This document shows, piece by piece, positions 1 to 12,632 of a stretch of DNA of 64,000 nucleotides. Numbering within the stretch: the stretch's first letter is position 1; each line of letters opens with the position of its first letter. The notes below the pieces were generated by a model. It was not told the origin of the DNA. It made no database searches and saw nothing but the letters and a program-made list of their open reading frames with translations. The position numbers were made by a program, and so were the translations under genes. Source of the DNA: Sambucus nigra (lineage: Eukaryota > Streptophyta > Magnoliopsida > Dipsacales > Adoxaceae); NCBI GenBank assembly GCA_949130495.1, contig OX422208.1, positions 690,137,702-690,201,701 on the forward strand, in the 5' to 3' direction.

Positions 1-639
1 TGAGTAATTTGGTGGATTCCCTTGATTCCATAAAGATTTAACCTCTAATTTGTGTTAGGAAGTGTCCTATGTTAATTTAGAATAGTTTAGAAACAATTAC
101 ATTAGGATTGGGATGAGTTTGTAATGAGAGTGAAGAATGAAAATTGGAGAAAAATGAGTTTAGGAAAGAACAGGGCCAGTTCGAAAATTTCGTTCGAAGA
201 CCTGCCCAAGTCATTCAAACGAGCCTTCTAACGTGATTTCCAACGACCCTTCTAACGAGTTGCTAAGTTCATTCGAAGTTGGTACTTCGTTCGAACGAGA
301 ATCCCTTGACTTCTAACGAGATTCCAGAATGGGTTTTTAGGGTCCGTTCGAGTTAAAAATCATCCTAGGTTTATTCAAGCGAGTGTATTAACCTACGTGA
401 GCAATGGGTTACTTAAAATGCAAAGTTTTAGGTAAATAAAGGTGTAATGATAATCGAAATATTGAACTTTTATGGAAACCTAAGAGAGAAGGTAAATCCC
501 TGAGAGTTTATATATAAATGGATATCATGGAGAGTAGAGAAGTTAATATTACTTACGTATTATGGAAATTGGGTTGCGTGAATTCCTATTAAATTAAATA
601 AGTTGTGAGCATGCTTATTACTCAAAATATTATGTGTAT
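1..639 (+). repeat. Del/Tekay 5' LTR, middle segment (interrupted)
   Basis: Base-by-base similarity to 39306-39954 of the 3' LTR, beginning with TGAGTAATTTGGT. Homology stops at 639, where TGTAT is the left copy of a target-site duplication, and resumes at 15414. No gene is present. The start of the LTR is off the window. Confidence 0.93.
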
Positions 640-1448
640 TGTTGCCCAGATTATACTCAAGAGGGGGAGGGGTGAATTGAGTTTTTACAAACTTTTAGTC
701 AAATTAAAATTTCAGAAAAATACTTAATTTATAACACTTTGACAATTTTCAGATTAATAAAACTTTAAGGAATAAATCCAACAATGTCAAATAAATGCAA
801 CCAACTAATTTAAACAACTAGAAATGAAGATTCTAACACTCTATGAATATTATATTAATTTTCGTATTTAATATTAAGTGACATTTGGAAATTAATTATT
901 TAATTCAAAAATAATTATTTTAACCTTGAAATTAATTAAGTCAAATCTTGAAATTAATTATTTGGAAGTTAGTGTGCTGAAAATATTATCTCAAGCAAGC
1001 ATATGCAAATAAATCAATAAAAGTGCGAAAAATAAATGACACCAAAATTTAATGTGGTTCGGCCAAATCCCGGCCTATGTCCATGCACCGAGAGCCCCCG
1101 TCTCCTTTACGCTTCGCTAAACCTGATCCACTTTCATGTAGGATAAAACCACCGCGTACAACTATATGCAAGCTAATTCTGAGCTTTAAAACCTGTGTCC
1201 CACTTACGGGTAGGACCCAAACACCGGTACAACCCGAAGCTTCAAAGCTTCGAAACAAATCTGAATATTTTTCGTAGTATAAGGTACAATGTGGACTAAT
1301 GAAACTCCTTAAAATAAAATGTGTAATATGAGTTTCTTCTTCTTTAATGAGACTTCGATAAATGATGTTGGTGTAGGCACAAGTCTTCTTTTTCAATGAT
1401 TGAGCAGATAATAAAATTAATTGCTCTCTTGAATGTGTAGCTGAGTGG
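640..1448. repeat. Left arm of composite insertion, LTR-like, no gene
   Basis: AT-rich sequence beginning TGTTGCCCAGATTATACTC and a G-rich stretch (AGAGGGGGAGGGG) at 660-672. At 1050-1090 a 'GTGGTTCGGCC...GGCCTATGTCC' phrase resembles a phrase in the Tat-1 LTR ('GTGGTTCAGCC...GGCCTACATC'). Small frames here have no recognisable domain. Probably part of an LTR; no partner copy is visible in the window. Confidence 0.5.
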
Positions 1449-2118
1449 TAAAATAAATGCTCTTAATAAATTCTCTAGTTGTTGATCGTATTCTCATTCA
1501 AGCGTGTCTTCAATGCAACTCTTGAGTATTTAAGATGTTTTAAAAAAAATAGTTGTTAGACACATTGCTTGTGAGCATTTAATGATCCTGATTTTCTGAG
1601 ATGATGTAGTCTGAAAATTGCTCTTCTGATTTTCCATTTGGCTTCTAAATAAAATTATATCCGTGGAGTAGAAGGTGAGCTGAAGAAGCATATGAATGAA
1701 ATCTTGAAAAGATGAAGTCTATAACTATGTCTCTCTATATCCTTATTCATGAATAATTGGATCTGCAAAAAGTTAGTCCACGAATAATAGAAATAACCAC
1801 TATGTAGGAGAAAAAATATCATTAATGAATATAAATGAGTTTTTCTTTTTGTACAGTGGTGATATATAACAAGATATATTAAAAAATAAATGATAATACC
1901 AACTGTTGACACAGTGATGTGCTCGTACAGACTAAAAATGTTGGAGAGCATCTTTTACTATTTGCCTAAGCAAGGTAGAGTAATGGATTTGTACTAGAAA
2001 ATTAAATTCATAATATTATTTTGACTAAAAAAATATAAGGTATATATAATGTGTAGCTATCAACATAATGCTTTCAAAGAAAAAAATATGCCAAAACAGT
2101 TAATGTTACAAAGCCTTA

Positions 2119-2755
2119 GAACAACCCTTATGCATAGGGTAAAAGGGTATATTTGGTATACACAGATATGCTACGGGTAGGGTAAAAGTGTATATATAGA
2201 GGTTGCTAGTGTAAAAAATAACAAATATAGAATTGAGATAGTTTGTTTTTTTGTGGGACTCGCCTAAAGCGGAAAACGTTGTTCCGCGCAAGAATTAAAA
2301 AATAATAGTAATAAATCCTTAAGCGGAATGTTCCGCCTAGGCATATGACCAAAGTTTCGCTATTTTCAGTTTGTGCCCCAAAGTTTGCCACTGATTTATA
2401 ATATTATTACAATGGCTATTTTATTTTTATTGCAATGGCTATTTTTTATTTTTTATAGGAGTAAAAAATTTAATAGGTTTGGTGGTGGGTAATTAGGTTG
2501 GTAAAACATTAAATAAGGGGGATTTGTGTAATTAGTAGAACTTAGGGTTGGGGCTCAAAGGTTAATAGGTAAAGTGTTAGGCAGAACATGTTGTTCCGCT
2601 TAAGGAATAGTAGCAAACTGTTTAGGCGGAATATACGACGCCTTTTACGTCCCAAATTGTGTATATTTACCCTATCCCACAACATTTTCTGCCCTTTTCT
2701 GTCTATAAATTTACACTAGCAAGGACCAAATTTGGACTGTGCGTAAGGGTTGCTC
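2119..2755. mobile_element. MITE, Tourist/PIF-Harbinger-like, TSD TTA
   Basis: Absent from the matching position of copy B (near 13624), which gives a direct empty site. Flanked by TTA (2116-2118 and 2756-2758). Ends are inverted: GAACAACCCTTATGC at the left and GCGTAAGGGTTGCTC at the right. A 3-bp TTA TSD is characteristic of PIF/Harbinger and Tourist MITEs. Length 637 bp, no transposase frame. Internally it has several GCGGAAC/GTTCCGC words (2270-2340 and 2590-2635). Confidence 0.85.
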
Positions 2756-3289
2756 TTAATAGTGCCATTTGTTCACATGGTGTGTAAGAGCGCATGACGC
2801 ATGGCATTGATTTGCCTTGTGTGAGGCCCAAGAAGTGACTAATAAATATACAAGACTTGGACATATAATAGATTTTATTAGCACAATATCATATCCCAAC
2901 TGTGATAGTGTTGCGTACACTGTAAGCTAGTGGGGCCCAAGAGATGTGACATACGAATGTTGTTAAAAACCAAAGGGACAAATCCAAGCAACTATGAATT
3001 GACCGGATAATAATGTGGGGCACAGTATACAGGAGTGCAATAACAAATGCACATTAGAAAATAACGTAGAATGGGCAAATGAATTATATAAAAAGAATCT
3101 TTGCATGCGACCTGGTGAAAATTAATAATCATATTTCAATTAAGATAGAGAAATATAGGGTCTACATGCATTGTTCAAAAGGTATTGGTGCTACCTTAAA
3201 GTAGTAGGTATGTTACATATGCAGTCTCATAATATACTATTGGTCAAGACATGTGAGACTATAAAGAGATACACGTGTGGCTCAATATT

Positions 3290-6200
3290 TTTTTTTTTGG
3301 TTACAAACAGGAAATAAAAAACAACAACAACAATAGAACTAAAATGCGGGGCTATCAAGCATCGTGTGAACCTCTCAGGGGTGTACTCATACTCTAGATA
3401 GAGTTCATGAAAATCTTTAGCAATCCTCGCCATGTAGTCAGCTTGGGTGTTCATATTTCTCAGAATGTGTATAACCTTGGCCTTGAGACATTTAACCAGA
3501 TCGCAACAATCTTCAATGATATTAGCAAGGGGGTGGTTCCCCTTATCTTTCGACTCCAATAGTTGGACGGCTTCGAGACAATCAGACATGAGGCAGGAGC
3601 CCTTCCACCCTTCCCTAGTGGCAATGTTGAGACCATGAAAGATACCCTCCAGTTCGGCTCTAAGGGGGCTTGCCATCCCTTGGATACGACCCGTGAAGCC
3701 AACAATCCATCTCCCTTACTTATTTTGAACGGTACCACCAAATGCTCCTATCCCACTAATAAAGTCATAGCACCCGTCCGTCTGGATGATATGGGTCCCT
3801 GCAATACAAGCACTAACATAATAGACCTTATTATCACTATCCCCATCATGGTTAGTACTTTTATTAAGGGCTTTGAAAATATCACACTTGAGATCAAAAA
3901 TAAACTTAGTAACCATGGAGGGGGTAGAGCTAACATTATCAAAAATTAACTTATTATGGGCTTTCTAAACACACCAAAGGAAAGAGGTGAAAGTCACATG
4001 CCAATTGTTATCTGAATTATGCCACACATTATTAGCCACCCAAGAAGTAAAATCAGTGCATGTACCTTGGCTTTGAGTGCTGGGAGGGTTGAGGTTTTCC
4101 AAGACGTGGGTAGAAAATATGCAATCCTTGAAAAGGTGATTGAGATCTTCCTTGCATGAGCATCTAGGACAGGAATTATCCGTGGTGAGGCCACGTCTCT
4201 CTCTATGGGCATTACTGAGTAATTTCCCATGAATAATGGTCTAAACAAAGTGTTTCAATTTAGGGAGAATACCAAGTTTCCAAAATTTCTTCCAACCATT
4301 CCAGGGGGATGGAATTTTTCCCCAAAGCAATAATATTATAACAAAAAAGGATGGAAAACTTGCCTTTACTGTTGGGATACCAAGAGGGCTTATCCTCCCT
4401 AACCCCCCTAGTGGGGAGTGACGTACTCATAATATCATCCACAATATTCTCATTGAATCCCTAGCGAATCCTATTGAAGTCCCAAGTACCATTTTCATTA
4501 AGGAGAGTGCTAACATTCTCATCACACAAAGCACTTTGGACTCCCCTATCAGTAAAGGGTGCATCCTCACACCACCAATCTTTCATGATGTTAATATTAT
4601 TCCCTTTTACCATATTCCATTTAGTGTTCTTAATGAGGACCGCCTTAGAATTAAAAATGTTATGCCAAATGTGGGAGGTGTTGATTTTCGTACACCACAA
4701 TCTAGGGTTAGGACCAACTTTGTATTTCTTAGTGATGACATTCGCCCATATGGAGCCACAATTATTCATGATTTTCCACCCTAATTTGGAAACCGTAGCT
4801 TTGTTATTCTCATGGGTTTTCCTAATACCCAACCCACCCCTGACTTTGGGCATAAAAACCTGGTCCCAATTGACAAGGTGTATCTTTTTATTACTCTCAC
4901 TACTTCCCCACATAAAGTTTCTATTAAGCCAATCCAGAGTTTCGCAAGTCTTCTTGGGGAAAAGGGCGGTTTGCATATTGTAAGTTGGGATGGTGGATGT
5001 AACAGACTGAACAAGGGTAGTTCTTCCCACAAAGGACAGTAACTTAGTCTTCCACCTATAAAGTTTCTTTTGGACTTTTTCAGCTATATTTTTCTGATAG
5101 GTGTCATTGAATCTCCCGTGCACAAGATTGACCCCCAGGTAGGTACCCAAATTCCCAGTGAGGCTAATCCTAAAAATATTACTAAGATCAATTTCTTTAG
5201 GTCTAGGTATATTCGGCAAAACAATTTTTTTTAACTTGGAGTAGGTAACTTGCTGACCCGAAATATGGTAAAACTCCTCAAGAGTGTCCAGGACAACCTC
5301 ACAAGAACTAGCCGCCATGTTAAAGAAAAGAATGAGATCGTCCGCAAAAAAGAGGCGGGATATGCTCGGACCATTAGGGGAGGTTTTAATACCTTTCCAC
5401 TTACCTTTATCAACTTTGTCAGAGATGTTAGCAGAAAGGTACTCCATACACATCACAAACAAGTAAGGGGACAATGGATATCCCTGTCTAACCCCCTAGT
5501 GGGAGTGAAAATGGGTAACGGTGAGCCATTCCAAAGGATAGCGGTTGAGGTATTTCTCCCACAACTCATAATCAACGTTCTAAAACCACTCTCCATGTTA
5601 AAACACTTTAATACCTCTTCAAGGTAGTCGCGGCTAACTTTGTCATAGGCTTTATCAAGATCAATTTTGAGGATGACACCACCAGCCTTACCCTTTTTTT
5701 CATAATGATATTATCAGAAGTTTGTCTACCCGAGAGGAAACTAGCTTAGCACGGGTTAATGATCCGATAAAGGATGGGGCGGAACCTATTAACAATCACC
5801 TAGGCGAGGATCTTATGATCCACATTACAAAGTGTGATGGGACGAAATTGACTAATATTTTCAGGATCATCAAGCTTAGGAATTAAAGTCACAAAGCTAT
5901 TATTCATATTATCCGGGATGTCACACTCATTCTAACACTTACTAACGAAACTAAACATATTGTCTTTGATGTTACCCCAAAAGTGTTGAAAGAACATGGG
6001 TTAGATCCCATCAGGACCCGGGGCTTTATTAGCTTTCATGCTAAAAGTGGCACGTCTAACTTCGTCAAGTACAAGGGGCAAGTGAGAGAAAAATTATCCC
6101 TACTCTCAAAGTAACAGTGAGGATAATCGTTCATTTGGGTACTAATGTCATACGAGAACTCCTCATGGAACAAATTTCTAAAATAATCATTTATGTGGGT

Positions 6201-7371
6201 AGTAAGGGTGGTAGTATCCTCCGTCCAGTTCCCGTTAACCAAGAGATGGTCAATTATGTTCCTCTTCCTTCTAATGATGGTGGAGGTGTGGAAAAATTTA
6301 GTATTCCTATCTCCCTCACTAATCCACTGAATTCTAGATGTTGGGCACCAAAAATTCTCCTTGTGAATAAGGATATCATTAAAGTCGGATCTAAGATTTT
6401 TTTTCAAGGCTGTCCAGGATGTGAGAGAAAATATTTTCCTGAGCTTTTTGAATTCCCTTAAGGTGCCGCAAGATCCTTTTTTATTTTGAAAGATATTATC
6501 GAAAACATTCTTATTCCCGTCTTTAATAGAATTAGTACACGTATGAATATTCTCTTCAAGATCGGCATGGCTTTTTCATGTATTTTTAACTAAATCTTTA
6601 AAATCAGTCCTATCAAACCAACAAGAAAGGAGTCTAAAAGGTTTATGGAGTTTCAAGTTAGAGTTCGTACCTTCAAACCAGAGGACCATTGGGCAATTGT
6701 CATACGCAGTCCTAGGAGCAATCTAGACATTGGCATTCAGATGCACCAATCTCCACTCGTTGTTAGCAAGGCACCTATCTAGATGGATCATAGTGTTCGC
6801 AAAGACCTCTCGACTATTGGTCCAAGTTATCCTAGGACCGTTGCACCCCAAATTAGACAGATTACATTTATTTATGTTGTCAAGGAATCTCATGCACTTG
6901 GTGGTAGTCCTGTGCTTAGAGTAGGATTTTTTTTTAGTTGTCCATATGATCGTTAAAGTCGCCAGCGACAAGCCACGGGACCTCTAAATTCTCCTCGATG
7001 TCAGCCAGATTTTCCCACAGTTGTCTTCTCAATCGTGGGAGATGGTTAGCATAAATAGCCGAGAAAAGCCACTCTTCATACAGAGTTTCCTTGACCATGA
7101 CATGAATGGATTGGAGAGAAATAGCCAGTGATTAGAGATGGATAGTTTGAGGATTCCACGTGACCCAAATACCCCCGGACTGCCCAATAGGCTCAGAAGC
7201 AAAATGATCGGTGAGGCCCAAGTTATTGAAGAAGTCAACCACGCTAGTAATATGGATATGGGTCTCTAAGATGATCACAACATGAGGGTTATAAGTATTC
7301 ACCAGCTCTTTTAAAGTGGTTTTAAAAATGGGCTTCTTAGCCCCTCTACAGTTCCAGATAATAGCAACCAT
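3290..7371 (-). pseudogene. LINE ORF2: AP endonuclease, reverse transcriptase, zf-RVT, RNase H, broken
   Basis: Start chosen at the ATG at 7371, which gives MVAIIWNCRGA, the usual N-terminal endonuclease motif. ETHI, the catalytic-Glu motif, follows at about residue 36. The RT begins around 6400 and includes KIDLDKAYDKV (about 5660) and FFADDLILF (about 5330; catalytic Asp pair intact). A zf-RVT-like segment and then an RNase H of the RVT_3 type (SPLRAELEGIFHGL, about 3660-3420) follow. Several stops and frameshifts separate the domains. The frame of the RNase H runs through the poly(A) tract, so the normal stop is lost. The family carries out target-primed reverse transcription. Confidence 0.88.
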
Positions 7372-7668
7372 TGATGAAATATGAATTAAGATGTGGGAAA
7401 AACCCTTACTCGGCCATTGGGGATAGCCCACCATCTTCACGGTTAGATTTTTCTTGTCCAAGGTTTCCTCTCTGGGTTCGTTCCTCCTAACCTCGGGCCT
7501 GATATGGATACCCGTAAATGAGCTACCACCAGCGATAATGTTGGGGTTTGTCTGATCTAAGAAGGCATTGGCAGTTGAGTTAGAGGATCTTAGCAGGTGT
7601 GGGGCAATAATTTTTCTCACAAAATTATATGGGTAATTATTTATTTCCTCATTCGTCCTAGACATGCC

Positions 7669-9307
7669 CTAATGTCCCAAGTCAGTTGGGGGAGATATCA
7701 CAGTGGTCAAGGATGGGCCAACAAGTTGAATTGATAAGTCCCCACAATTGGAATCCACGTTAATAATTTCCATAAGTTGTTCATTAATAATACCTAAAGT
7801 GTGTTCAGCTCCTTCCTTACTTTCACCGACCCTATTTTCAGTCATATTCCCTGTACCTTTCATTTTACTAAGATCACGAGATCTTTTATTCCTATTGGTC
7901 ATAGCAGAGTCAACCAATGTGCTCCACTCCTTCCCACTATCTGTTTGGGCCGAGCTGCTGGGACCCACTGCGTAAACTTTGGATGCCTCCACTTTCTTAC
8001 CCTTTGTCACACGCCAGTTTTAATTTCCCCTTGATAGCTAGTTCTTGTCAAACTATTATGTCTCTTATCATTTAGTACATTAAAACAATTTGCCAACTTT
8101 TGGCCTGATTGGACTTCTTTGTTAAAGTTGTTGCCAAACCCATTTTATTTACCCAAAACCCTCCGGTTATTCCTCTGTACCATCATCCACGGTCCATACT
8201 CCATACGAGGTTCTTTGCCTACCTATGTGTTGCTTTCATAGTCCCTGTCAGCATAAGTATTGCCCTCATTTCCATGAGTGTTACCGTTGCAGCTAGCTCC
8301 GGCATTAGACATGTTATTTCAAGTTGGGTTTTATCGGTGTGGTATCCGGTAAGAAATTCATGGTACAGTAGTCTTTACGGCGGACGAATTTACCGTATTT
8401 AAAGCAAATGGAAGGTAGAAACTCATACTCCACATTGTACTCGACCCCGTTGATTAAATAGTTTGGTATGAGAGGTTTGGAGATATCTACCACTACACAA
8501 ATCCGGTAAACTTACCTCTGGAGGAATCTGTCGAGTTTGTATCAGTCTTAATGGGTTCTCCTATTATTTTTCCTATTTCTTGCAATACTCTCTCATTGAA
8601 GAACTCCAATGGTAGGCAGGGGAGTCTTATCCACATGGCAGTATGCGTTTCTGTAGCTTTTTTAGGGTTAAAAATGGAACCCATTTTCTCACCGTGAGAT
8701 AGTGGTTGTTGATAACCCAGGGCCTATCTGTAAGAATATGGTTATAGTCTGCTTTCATATCAAATTTAAAGAGGAAGTGGCCTTTATCAAGATCGATAAC
8801 CTCAAAGTCACCTTGTAAGTTCCATAGAGTTGGCATTTTATTCATAAGGTCTTTGTATCCAATCACTTTGCCAAGCAGTCTCACTATGATACTGTTCTTC
8901 CATTTGCTTTGTAATTTCTCAAGTCTCTTGGGAGATATTATGAGTTCTGTTTTGAGGGGATTGACAGGTTTTGGGTTGATATTTAGGTCTATGTCTTGGG
9001 TACCATTGCTGGGTATGCCACTCTCATCTTCATCATCAGTCCAGATCAGATTAGAGTCGTCAAAATAGACATCGTTGTTATCCCTTCTTGAAACTTCATC
9101 CGTGTATGATATCTTATAATTGGTTTTGCCATTTTCTTCTTCCCTAATAGCACCAGCATCAACTGGGTTATTCACGTCAGTACACATTGCCTCCTGTATG
9201 TCTTCATTGTTATTTTTCTTCCTTTTATTGCTTTGTAGGAAGGCTTCTTCCTCCTCCGTAGAGAGAGTGGAAGTATATTGTATGTTGTTGTTTTGAAGGT
9301 CTTTCAT
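7669..9307 (-). pseudogene. LINE ORF1 (DUF4283/zinc-knuckle nucleic-acid-binding protein), broken
   Basis: Starting at the ATG at 9307, the first 226 codons are open: an acidic/low-complexity N terminus, then from about residue 125 to 210 a DUF4283-like domain (KLQSKWKNSIIVRLLGK, later ADYNHILTDRPWVINNHYL). A frameshift near 8640 moves reading into a second frame with TAMWIRLPCLPLEFFNE, the conserved continuation of this domain. A degenerate zinc knuckle follows (ICFKYGKFVRRKDYC; the second Cys and the His are missing). The tail at 7669-8010 is polar and open. Known role of the family: RNA binding and chaperoning of the LINE RNP. Inactive here. Confidence 0.82.
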
Positions 9308-9675
9308 GAGCAGAGGAAAATTCTAGAGAGAGAAAAAAATATCGAACCAGGAGGAAGGCTCAATATATGATGTTCTTTTAAACCAAAACTTTTATATGCA
9401 TGAGTCCAAGACTTTAGAGGAGATGGAAGAATATATTATCCCATAAATTTCGGACATGTAGTCAGCTAAAGAAAAAAAATAAACACGGACAGATGGGACA
9501 AAGACTTTTATATACTGATTTTTGTGGGTCTAAAATAATACAATTCGCCTACTTTGATATAACTAAACAAGGCAGTTGACATGACCTTATGTAAAGGCTT
9601 CTAAAAATTTCTATCCAGTCAAGTCTAACAGCAATCTGTCACATAGCTTTTTATATATCAGTTGTTTAAATATTC

Positions 9676-9787
<112 letters not shown>

Positions 9788-9875
9788 GTCCGTAGTAGGT
9801 AGAGTAATGATATGGCCTAAAGCTTTATGTGTTAGCTGATGTCGTATGATGTATGCGTCAAAATAAGTATATATA

Positions 9876-10377
9876 AACAAGAGAGGTTCTATTATAACCG
9901 AAGATTCGACTGAATCTCCTCCGACTGAGTGATGTGTAAAGGAACAATTATAAAATGAAAATGTTACAACAAAGCAAATGGGTGAACTGGTATGCACACA
10001 ACTGTTAACTGGCCAAATAAATGTATATAAAGCCAACAAAATTCCCATATCCTATAACAGTTATCATATATGAGACAAAATAAACCAAAATACCCATTAA
10101 TTGATCTGTTCTTTTTCCTGCAAGTTGAAACCCATTAACTGCTATTACATTATCCGAGCAAAACAAAAGCCAACAAAACTAGTGTACAAAAATAACACCA
10201 TTGACGCCACACATTAATGCCACAAAAAATTACAGTGTTACAAAAAATTATATTGTCAATATACTTAATACAGCCACAACAACTAAATTTAAAAATTAAG
10301 TGAGTAATTGCTTTGTCCATCTGTATTTGAACTTTGATCAATTTTCATTTGCATTCCACCGATCCTCTCGTTAACGC
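9876..10377. other. AT-rich spacer between copy A and the FAR1-like relic
   Basis: No domain-bearing frame seen. Probably the 3' UTR and last introns of the minus-strand FAR1-like gene, because recognisable exon remnants begin just to its right. Confidence 0.4.
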
Positions 10378-12280
10378 CATTCCAAAATGGATAATATAAA
10401 TCCTGAAATAATCCATTATTAGAATTTGACAAAAATAATGAAATAAAAATTACTTGCATAATGTACAAAAATAATCAAATTACCTCCATAAATACATCAC
10501 GAGTAGACTCTTGAGAACGTTCCAAAAATGGAAATTAATTTTGTGAAGCCTCAAGTTGACTACGAATTTGAGTAGTACCTTCTTTCTCCTATGATTATGA
10601 AATATCAAATAACATTAAATAATAATAATAAACTTTAGAAAAAAATAAAAATTTAATAAAATTGATCTTATTAGTTAAGTAACCTTTCTTATATTTTTTT
10701 CGTCCTTATGGGCAAATTTCTCCGTCATTCCTTGTTGCCTTTTACGACGGGGTCGACCTTCTCTATTAACGGCTAATGGAGAATGAATAATTTTCCTTTC
10801 ATTGGCATTAGCATCTTCCCCATGCGATGATGTTTTGAGTTGTTCAATTGTAGATGGAGTAGGTTGACTACTTGTACAAATTTCACCATTATCCAACTCA
10901 TTAGATAACCATTTAATCGAATCCATCACCAATTTCGTGCAATCTTCACTTCTCATTGCCTTTTCCACAACCTCATAAAACGAATTACACATTCTATCAT
11001 TACGCTCATTCTCGGGATTCATTGCCCAATCCGAGTTCATAATTTTAATCTTTGAGTGGCGCCTTTTGACATCTTTTCTCCACCGCCGAAGAATGTATTT
11101 TTCAGGAACGAAATCATACTTTTTTTAATTAAGACAGTTAGACAATGGACTCATATTGGGCATATCCTTTTAATTTTTTCGATAATTTCTTCATGATGTG
11201 CCATAAACACCACCTACGTCGTGAGTTTGGAAAGACAATTTCAATGGCATTTTTCATGGCTTTATCTTAATCAGTTATGATTGCGTGGGGAGCATGGCCA
11301 TCCATGCAAGAAAGCCATGATGTAAAAAGCCAAGTAAATGTATTTGTATCCTCACTCGATATCAACCCACATCCCAACAATATTGCCTGGCCATGATGAT
11401 TCACCCCAATACAAGGGACAAAGGGCATGTCGTACTTGTTGGTCAAGTATGTTGTATCGAATGTGATAACATCCCCAAACTACTCATACGCCACCCTACT
11501 TCTAGCATCTGCCCAAAATAAATTCTTCATTCTCCCCTCGTTATCAAAATCCATGTGATAATAGAAATTAGAATTATTGGCCTGCACTTTACAAAAGTAG
11601 TTTTGAATGGCTAAAGCATCTCCCTCCCTAAGTCTCAACTTTCTCACCTTGTCAATGTAATTATAGCAATTCTTAATAAACAAACGGCACATTCTCATTC
11701 CCACCTGCTTCCACTACACACGCACTGAAATTTTTATTAGGTCTTATATCGTCCCTATCATTCAGTTCAAGTCTCCTTTTCACCACTTTAGTTATTACCC
11801 GATTAGCCTTAAAATATCATGATTTCCCCAGGCTCATATGATGGTTGTGGTCAAGGGATACACTTTTAATCATCCATTTTCCATTAGAACACAACACGGC
11901 ATTAATTTTCGCACCACAATTACCTCGACAAGTTAGTGGCAATTTAAAGGAATTTTTATTCGTGCTTTCTTTTTTCCCTCTCGAGTGCAAGAGAAACTAA
12001 CCCATCGTACAACACCATCATCCCCCCTCTTTGAAGTCCTCCTCTTCACCGAAAAATCTTTTTCATTGCCATATTTTCTATAACACACCAACATATCATC
12101 AATAGTGTCAAATGTCATTCCAACTTTAGGTTCAACCATGTTTTCTTCTTGAATTTCCTTATTTTTATCTTCCTCGTTTTTTTCAATACCTTCTACTTCT
12201 TCTATTTCATTTTCCTCAACTTCTTCATTATACTTATTCAAGTCAATGCTAGGATAGTCTTGAGAAAATTCAAAGTCCAT
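10378..12280 (-). pseudogene. FAR1/FRS-like MULE-type transposase relic
   Basis: Begins with ATG at 12280; an acidic N terminus (EVEENEIEEVEGIEKNEE), then the FAR1 DNA-binding region (GMTFDTIDDMLVCYRKYG ... CRGNCGAKINAV ... DHNHHMS). The MULE transposase part follows at about 11700-11170: FGDVITFDTTYLTNKYD with the first Asp, GVNHHGQAILLGCGLI, then HAPHAIITD with the second Asp directly followed by a stop, then FPNSRRRWCLWHIMKKL. The remaining catalytic region and the SWIM zinc finger are missing, and the frame jumps to a C-terminal FRS-like segment (10675-11040, WAMNPENERNDRMC). A small exon with EKEGTTQIRSQLEASQN and intron-like borders lies near 10505-10590. Either a decayed Mutator-like transposase or a captured FRS gene. 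Not functional. Confidence 0.82.
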
Positions 12281-12632
12281 TCGTATTAAATTTTAACAAA
12301 ACAAAGCACAAATTTTAAAAAAGAGAAATTGAAACTTGATCATATTCTCATTAGTAAAATAAATGCTCTCAATAAATTCTCTAGATCTTGATCATATTCT
12401 CATTCAAGTGTCTTCAATGCAGCGCTTGAGTATTTAAAATGTTTTAAAAAAAATCGCCCGTTAGGCACATTGCTTGTGAGCATTTAATGCTCCAGATTCT
12501 CTGAGATGATGTAGCCTAAAAATTTCTCTTCTGATTTTTCATTTGGCTTCCCAATGAAATTATATTCGTTGAGTAGAAGGTGAGCTGAAGAAGCATATGA
12601 ATGAAATCTTGAAAAGATGATGTCTATAACTA

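Larger units (their letters stand above)
3289..9356 (-). mobile_element. Near full-length L1-type LINE, minus strand, TSD GGCTCAATAT
   Basis: The insertion splits copy A; copy B has an uninterrupted CTCAATTTATGATG at 14523. TSD GGCTCAATAT is at 3279-3288 and 9357-9366. A poly(T) run begins at 3287, which is the poly(A) tail of a minus-strand element. The 5' end at 9356 leaves only about 50 bp of leader before ORF1. About 6.07 kb, the size of an intact plant L1. Both ORFs are broken by stops and frameshifts. Confidence 0.93.
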
